A stretch of 64,000 nucleotides of DNA from positions 4,836,001 to 4,900,000 of the forward strand of contig NZ_JAUSZD010000002.1 in assembly GCF_030817275.1 (NCBI RefSeq). Reading direction: 5' to 3'. Below the pieces are notes generated by a model. It saw only the letters and a program-made list of their open reading frames with translations, was not told the origin of the DNA and searched no databases. This document shows, in pieces, positions 60,096 through 64,000 of this stretch. Position 1 is the first letter of the stretch, and each line of letters starts with the position of its first letter. Both the position numbers and the translations under genes were made by a program. Source of the DNA: Paenibacillus sp. V4I7 (lineage in GTDB: Bacteria > Bacillota > Bacilli > Paenibacillales > NBRC-103111).

Positions 60096-61853
60096 ATGAT
60101 AAAATATAAAACATTCCGTAATATGCTATTGATGCTGGTCCTGCTGCTCATTCCTGCCACATTGCTCTTTTCTTACGCCAACAAAGTTGGAGAGGATGTG
60201 GTCAGGGAAACGCTCGAAAACTCGGCAGACAAACAATTGGAGTTTACGATACTTCAGTTGGAACAGTCTTTAAGGCAGCTTGAAACGCAGACGCTGCTGC
60301 TCGCGAACGACTCCACTATCAAAGCATATTCCAGCTCGTGGGATTTCCCCGAATATGTCGATCATTTGCTCATGCGGAAAAATGTTGAAGAAAAGCTGAT
60401 TCTTCAGAGTCAAGCGGAATCTCTCATTCATGATGTAAGCGTTTACTGGCCGCAAATCGAGGAAGCTCTCTCGACAAAGGGAAAGATTGCTTATAACAAT
60501 GTTGAACTGGCTGCTGCGCCTAAAAACAAATGGTTTATCCATCACGATGATCAAGGACAGTTATCCTTTCATTTGATGTTCACAAATCCCTCTGTTTTTC
60601 AACCGGATTTGAGCAATGTGACTTCAGTCGTTGAAACATCAATAACGAGCGAATATTTGAAATCTGTTCTTAAGGGCCTTGATGCATCGGGCAACGGAAC
60701 ATCCTTCATTTACTTTTCCGACTCAACAACTATCGCCAATCAAAACATCGATCGCGGGCTCTTTTCACTGCTCAAACAGAAAGATACCCTGAGCGGCGAT
60801 ACCGGCTTGCAGCATCCACTGCTTTCCGTGATTAAGATGGATGGAATCGAATACATGGTACAAACGATCCGCATCCCTTCATTGGATGGCACGTTAGTCA
60901 GCTACATTCAATTGAATACATTTTTGAATCCGCTAAAAAAAGTAAGCCTGCTTGTTAATATTAGCCTGCTCTTTCTCTTTGTTTCCGGGGTCGCCATGTC
61001 TTATTTGCTTTATCGGCATTTTAGAATCCCATTCGGTTATATGATACGCAAAATTGAGAGTCTGGGATCAGGCGATTACAAAAGCAGAGCAATCGTCAGA
61101 ACGAACAATGAGTTTGATTATTTGTTTGCAAAGTTTAACGAGATGGCATCGCGTATCCAAGCCTTGATTGAGAATGTATACGAGGAACGTGTTCGTACAC
61201 GCGAAGCGGAATATAAGCATTTGCAGTCGCAAATCAATCCACATTTTCTTTATAACTGCTTGTTTTACATTGTAAGTATGGCCCATAAATCTCCGGAAGC
61301 TGTCACTTCCATGGCCAAAAACTTAGCCCAATTTTATCGCTACATTACCCGTAAAGCCGGAACGGATTCTACACTTGAGGATGAAATTCACCTTATCGAG
61401 AGCTATCTTCACGTCCAATCGCTCAGAAATAAGCGGCTTACCTACGAAATTGATATTCTGCCATCCATGCTGAATTTGCTTGTCCCTACTCTGCTGCTTC
61501 AGCCATTGGTAGAGAATGCCGTCGTACACGGATTGGAGAGAAAAAGAGAGTCCGGGATCATTCGAATTCGGGGCACATGGCAGCAAGACAGGTATATCAT
61601 TACCGTAGAAGATGATGGCGCAGGCATGACAGAACAGGGGATTCTGGAGCTAACGGCTCAAGTATTCCAACAGCGCAATTCAGATGAGATCGGCTGCGGT
61701 TTGTGGAATATACATCATCGGCTTATGAACCAATTCGGTCCGGACTCAGGCCTGCATTTTGTGAACAATGAGGGGGGAGGCTTCCGTGTAACCGTTCAAA
61801 TCCCCTCAATGAGACAGGAGGAATTTCCATATGAACATATTGCTGGTAGATGA
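60096..61853 (+). CDS. Sensor histidine kinase, YesM-like
   Basis: 585 residues: first membrane segment (LLMLVLLLIPATLLFSYA), extracellular sensor (~30-290), second membrane segment (~293-312, LLVNISLLFLFVSGVAMSYL), HAMP-like linker, His_kinase motif QINPHFLYNCLFYIVS (His 383) and ATPase motifs VENAVVHGLE, VEDDGAGM and GCGLWNIHHRL. Overlaps the start of the regulator gene. Divergent from the permease/glycosidase operon, its likely target. Confidence 0.92.
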   Translation: MIKYKTFRNMLLMLVLLLIPATLLFSYANKVGEDVVRETLENSADKQLEFTILQLEQSLRQLETQTLLLANDSTIKAYSSSWDFPEYVDHLLMRKNVEEKLILQSQAESLIHDVSVYWPQIEEALSTKGKIAYNNVELAAAPKNKWFIHHDDQGQLSFHLMFTNPSVFQPDLSNVTSVVETSITSEYLKSVLKGLDASGNGTSFIYFSDSTTIANQNIDRGLFSLLKQKDTLSGDTGLQHPLLSVIKMDGIEYMVQTIRIPSLDGTLVSYIQLNTFLNPLKKVSLLVNISLLFLFVSGVAMSYLLYRHFRIPFGYMIRKIESLGSGDYKSRAIVRTNNEFDYLFAKFNEMASRIQALIENVYEERVRTREAEYKHLQSQINPHFLYNCLFYIVSMAHKSPEAVTSMAKNLAQFYRYITRKAGTDSTLEDEIHLIESYLHVQSLRNKRLTYEIDILPSMLNLLVPTLLLQPLVENAVVHGLERKRESGIIRIRGTWQQDRYIITVEDDGAGMTEQGILELTAQVFQQRNSDEIGCGLWNIHHRLMNQFGPDSGLHFVNNEGGGFRVTVQIPSMRQEEFPYEHIAGR

Positions 61854-63429
61854 TGAGGAGTATGTGCTTGATTATTTGCAGGAAAGTGTGGAGTGGATCC
61901 ATTGCGGAATTACGAACGTATACCGGGCAAGCTCAGTGGATGAGGCACTCGACATTATCAAGCAGTACCCGGTGCCGCTGCTCGTTACCGATATCCGGAT
62001 GCCTGAGAAAAGCGGCTTAGATTTATTGGAAACGCTCCACGACCAATATCCCGATACAAAAGTCATTCTGCTATCCGGGCATTCGGAATTCACCTATGCC
62101 AAAAAGGCACTGCAAGGCGGCGCAGCCGACTATTTGCTAAAACCGATTACAGGTAGCGAGGTTTCCGAATGTATCCGGAAAGTCGTGGCCCAAATTCATA
62201 GAGAGAACAAACGTACTCAGGACTTAAATAAAGCAGAGGCTGTCATCAGGCTGGGGAACACTCGAATGCGCGAGCATCTGTTGCTCGACCTGCTTCTTGG
62301 TAAACAATACGCAGCGGATGAGCTGAATCAGCAGTTGAAAGCCCTTAACTTACCCCTGCAGCCGGGTGGTAAATCTACGTTGATCCTGATTCGCATGGAA
62401 ACGAACAATTACGATTCGAGAGAAGATATTGCGCTTCTAGACTACGCCTTGCTGAATATGGCAGAGGAAATCTTCTTCCAGGAAATTAAGTCCTATTCTT
62501 CGCTCTGGTGGTGCAAAGACACGCATCAGTTTATTGCCATTGTCCTTCCATCTGATTCCTTGGACGAATCGTCTACTTGGAATGAACGGATTAGCGAACT
62601 ACAGAAAGCTGTCAGAACCTTTTTGAAGAGAAACATTTCCGTCATAATTACAGAACCTTTTTCGTTTCAAGCCCACTTAAACAGTACTTATTTGCAAGCT
62701 TTGAACGATTTTTGGTGGCGGGTCGGAACTCAAGAAAGTGTTGTTATACAAAGGAATGAGCTCACTTACAAACCGGAGATTAAGCCTTTAACAAAGCTTT
62801 ATGAAACACCCTCGATCCTTCAGGTTATGGAAGCGAACCGGTGGGAGGAAGTCATTGAGAAGATCGAAGGGATCTTAGTGGAACTTGAATGCCCCCCCTA
62901 TCGGACGCAGTATCATATCGTTGAAGTCGTTAACTATTTGTACAGCTGCTTTACCTTCATGGCCAATAAACAGGGTGATCCCTTGTCCGATTTGATCGGA
63001 AGCCTCTCTTTGCTTAAAAATCCCTATTACTTCCACTCTAGCGAAAAAATTAGGGACTGGGCCATGCCGCTGATCGAGCAGTTCAGACGTACTCTAACCG
63101 ATTCCACAGGTGGAAGAAGTCATATCATCCGTCAAATTCATGAATATATTGGGCTCCATCTTCATGAGGATGTCTCTCTTACCAAAGTCGGTGAATACGT
63201 CTATCTGCACCCGGTGTATTTATCACGTTTGTATAAAAAGGAAACCGGAGATAGTCTTTCCGCTTATATCACTCGTGTCAGAATGGAGAAAGCGGCCCGT
63301 TTGTTGACCCAAACGAATAAAAAAGTATCGGATATCGCACAAGAAGTCGGCTACCAAAAAACACAATATTTTATCCGGTTATTTAAGGAGTACTATAACT
63401 ACACCCCTCAAAGCTATAGAAATCAATGA
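61831..63429 (+). CDS. Response regulator with AraC-type DNA-binding domain, YesN-like
   Basis: 532 residues. Receiver with D7 D8 and phospho-acceptor D54 (LLVTDIRMPE), conserved Lys in DYLLKPIT. C-terminal AraC domain (~430-530): VYLHPVYLSRLYKKETGDSL and VGYQKTQYFIRLFKEYYNYT. AGGAGG lies upstream of ATG 61831, which is inside the kinase gene. Probable activator of the divergent operon 56083-59933. Confidence 0.92.
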   Translation: MNILLVDDEEYVLDYLQESVEWIHCGITNVYRASSVDEALDIIKQYPVPLLVTDIRMPEKSGLDLLETLHDQYPDTKVILLSGHSEFTYAKKALQGGAADYLLKPITGSEVSECIRKVVAQIHRENKRTQDLNKAEAVIRLGNTRMREHLLLDLLLGKQYAADELNQQLKALNLPLQPGGKSTLILIRMETNNYDSREDIALLDYALLNMAEEIFFQEIKSYSSLWWCKDTHQFIAIVLPSDSLDESSTWNERISELQKAVRTFLKRNISVIITEPFSFQAHLNSTYLQALNDFWWRVGTQESVVIQRNELTYKPEIKPLTKLYETPSILQVMEANRWEEVIEKIEGILVELECPPYRTQYHIVEVVNYLYSCFTFMANKQGDPLSDLIGSLSLLKNPYYFHSSEKIRDWAMPLIEQFRRTLTDSTGGRSHIIRQIHEYIGLHLHEDVSLTKVGEYVYLHPVYLSRLYKKETGDSLSAYITRVRMEKAARLLTQTNKKVSDIAQEVGYQKTQYFIRLFKEYYNYTPQSYRNQ

Positions 63430-63430
63430 A

Positions 63431-63559
63431 ATGCAGGGCGGGGAAGTGCATGGGGAGGGACACGGCCATTATTATAAATACGCGTACCGTTTCCTAAAGC
63501 TGAACCGGATGGTCGGCCGCAATCCTTCCGATTTCGAATCGTTCAGCCGGATTTTGTAG
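63431..63559 (+). CDS. Possible 42-residue ORF, function unknown
   Basis: Starts just after the regulator stop: ATG 63431 gives MQGGEVHGEGHGHYYKYAYR then FLKLNRMVGRNPSDFESFSR and stop. It looks coding-like at the amino-acid level but no family or ribosome site stands out. It may be a fragment of a lost gene. Confidence 0.25.
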   Translation: MQGGEVHGEGHGHYYKYAYRFLKLNRMVGRNPSDFESFSRIL

Positions 63560-63639
63560 TTATCCATTTTCCTGTTGCGCTCTCTGACAATATTGTGGCA
63601 CACTATGGATATCACGCATTAACCGAGTGGCAAAGTATG

Positions 63640-63688
63640 CCCCGCTTCCTTTCTAAATCGAAAAGGAGTCGGGGTTTTGTGTTTTTTT
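63640..63688 (+). terminator. Terminator of the kinase/regulator operon
   Basis: ccccg-cttcctttct pairs with aaaaggag-cggggt, with a small bulge, followed by tttgtgttttttt. Confidence 0.75.
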
Positions 63689-63721
63689 TAAAACGAATAT
63701 GGAGAGGCGAGTGATCAGGTA

Positions 63722-64000
63722 ATGGGTTTTGAGATCGAACACGATAAATGGATAGGTGATCATCTTAGGCGAAGAAGAGGGGAACGTCTAGATGCTCTGA
63801 AACGCGGCCATGGGTTCGGAAATCAATTGTTCGTAGAGCAAATCTGGTGGCAGCTTGTCGGACATTTCCATGGATTGCATCCTGAATATGAAGTGAAGGA
63901 CTGGCGAGGGAGATCCTACTTTGTCGATTTCATGTGGATTGTCGGAGCTATACGTATTGTATTTGAGATCAATGACTTTGGCTCTCACGGCACGGATCGA
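63722..64000 (+). CDS. Protein with a nuclease-fold-like core, 3' end outside window (partial)
   Basis: Open from ATG 63722 to the window edge, 93 codons so far. Reads MGFEIEHDKWIGDHLRRRRG, then RGHGFGNQLFVEQIWWQLVG, LHPEYEVKDWRGRSYFVDFM and IRIVFEINDFGSHGTDR. The order Glu, then Asp ~17 residues later, then E-x-N with beta-strand hydrophobics resembles a PD-(D/E)xK / DUF559-like nuclease-fold protein, often misannotated as a DNA-binding regulator. Function not established. Ribosome site GGAGAGG lies ~13 bases upstream. Confidence 0.55.
   Translation, partial: MGFEIEHDKWIGDHLRRRRGERLDALKRGHGFGNQLFVEQIWWQLVGHFHGLHPEYEVKDWRGRSYFVDFMWIVGAIRIVFEINDFGSHGTDR

Overview
The window looks like chromosome from a Paenibacillus-type low-GC Gram-positive bacterium (Paenibacillaceae). 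Evidence: many LplB/LplC-type sugar permeases with lipoprotein binding proteins, YesM/YesN two-component pairs, large membrane-bound AraC regulators, purine-rich Shine-Dalgarno sequences with frequent GTG/TTG starts, and a BceB-type permease. All assignments are from reading the sequence and from family knowledge; no database search was run.

Layout. 0-3 kb: the 3' end of a BceB-like permease and a stand-alone murE. 3.2-13.3 kb (minus strand): a catabolic/transport island. It starts with a Gfo/Idh dehydrogenase, two permeases and a binding protein, then a cupin, a broken TauE/SafE exporter, a sugar-epimerase-like TIM barrel, a Tm-1-like protein and a PEP-hydrolase-like TIM barrel. A class II aminoacyl-tRNA-synthetase-like protein and an XRE-cupin regulator follow. 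The regulator gene and the first gene of the island share a near-identical 18-bp element just downstream of strong sigma-A-type promoters, so the XRE-cupin protein probably controls both. 13.8-20 kb: a second LplC/LplB/binding-protein set with its AraC regulator upstream. 20.3-32 kb: a YtfQRT/YjfF-like monosaccharide ABC operon with a second binding protein and a decayed chemotaxis receptor. It is divergent from a histidine kinase, response regulator and accessory binding-protein trio.

32-38.4 kb is a gene graveyard: remnants of DUF418, an unknown 104-codon gene with an early stop, a CGNR zinc-finger gene and thioredoxin reductase, plus short duplicated fragments. Intact small genes lie among them (thioredoxin, FMN-binding PPOX-like, DinB, GNAT).

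38.6-55.2 kb (minus strand, visibly richer in G+C) is a pectin/rhamnogalacturonan-type locus: LplB, LplC, binding protein, Gfo/Idh, GH105-like, AraC, a six-hairpin glycosidase of unclear family, PL22 oligogalacturonate lyase, GH88/105 and GH95, ending at a good terminator. 55.2-56.1 kb is non-coding and carries relics of a SigE/K-type sigma factor and of an XRE-cupin gene. 56.1-60 kb holds a clan GH-A glycosidase and two permeases without a binding protein, divergent from a YesM/YesN pair (60.1-63.4 kb). The right edge cuts a gene for a nuclease-fold-like protein.

Overall this is a sugar-scavenging region: four LplB/LplC pairs and one Ytf-type importer, each next to a dedicated regulator. Decay is concentrated between the modules. 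The best candidates for new biology are the 3-13 kb island with its aaRS-like protein and shared operator, and the unassigned glycosidase at 43.6-45.7 kb.
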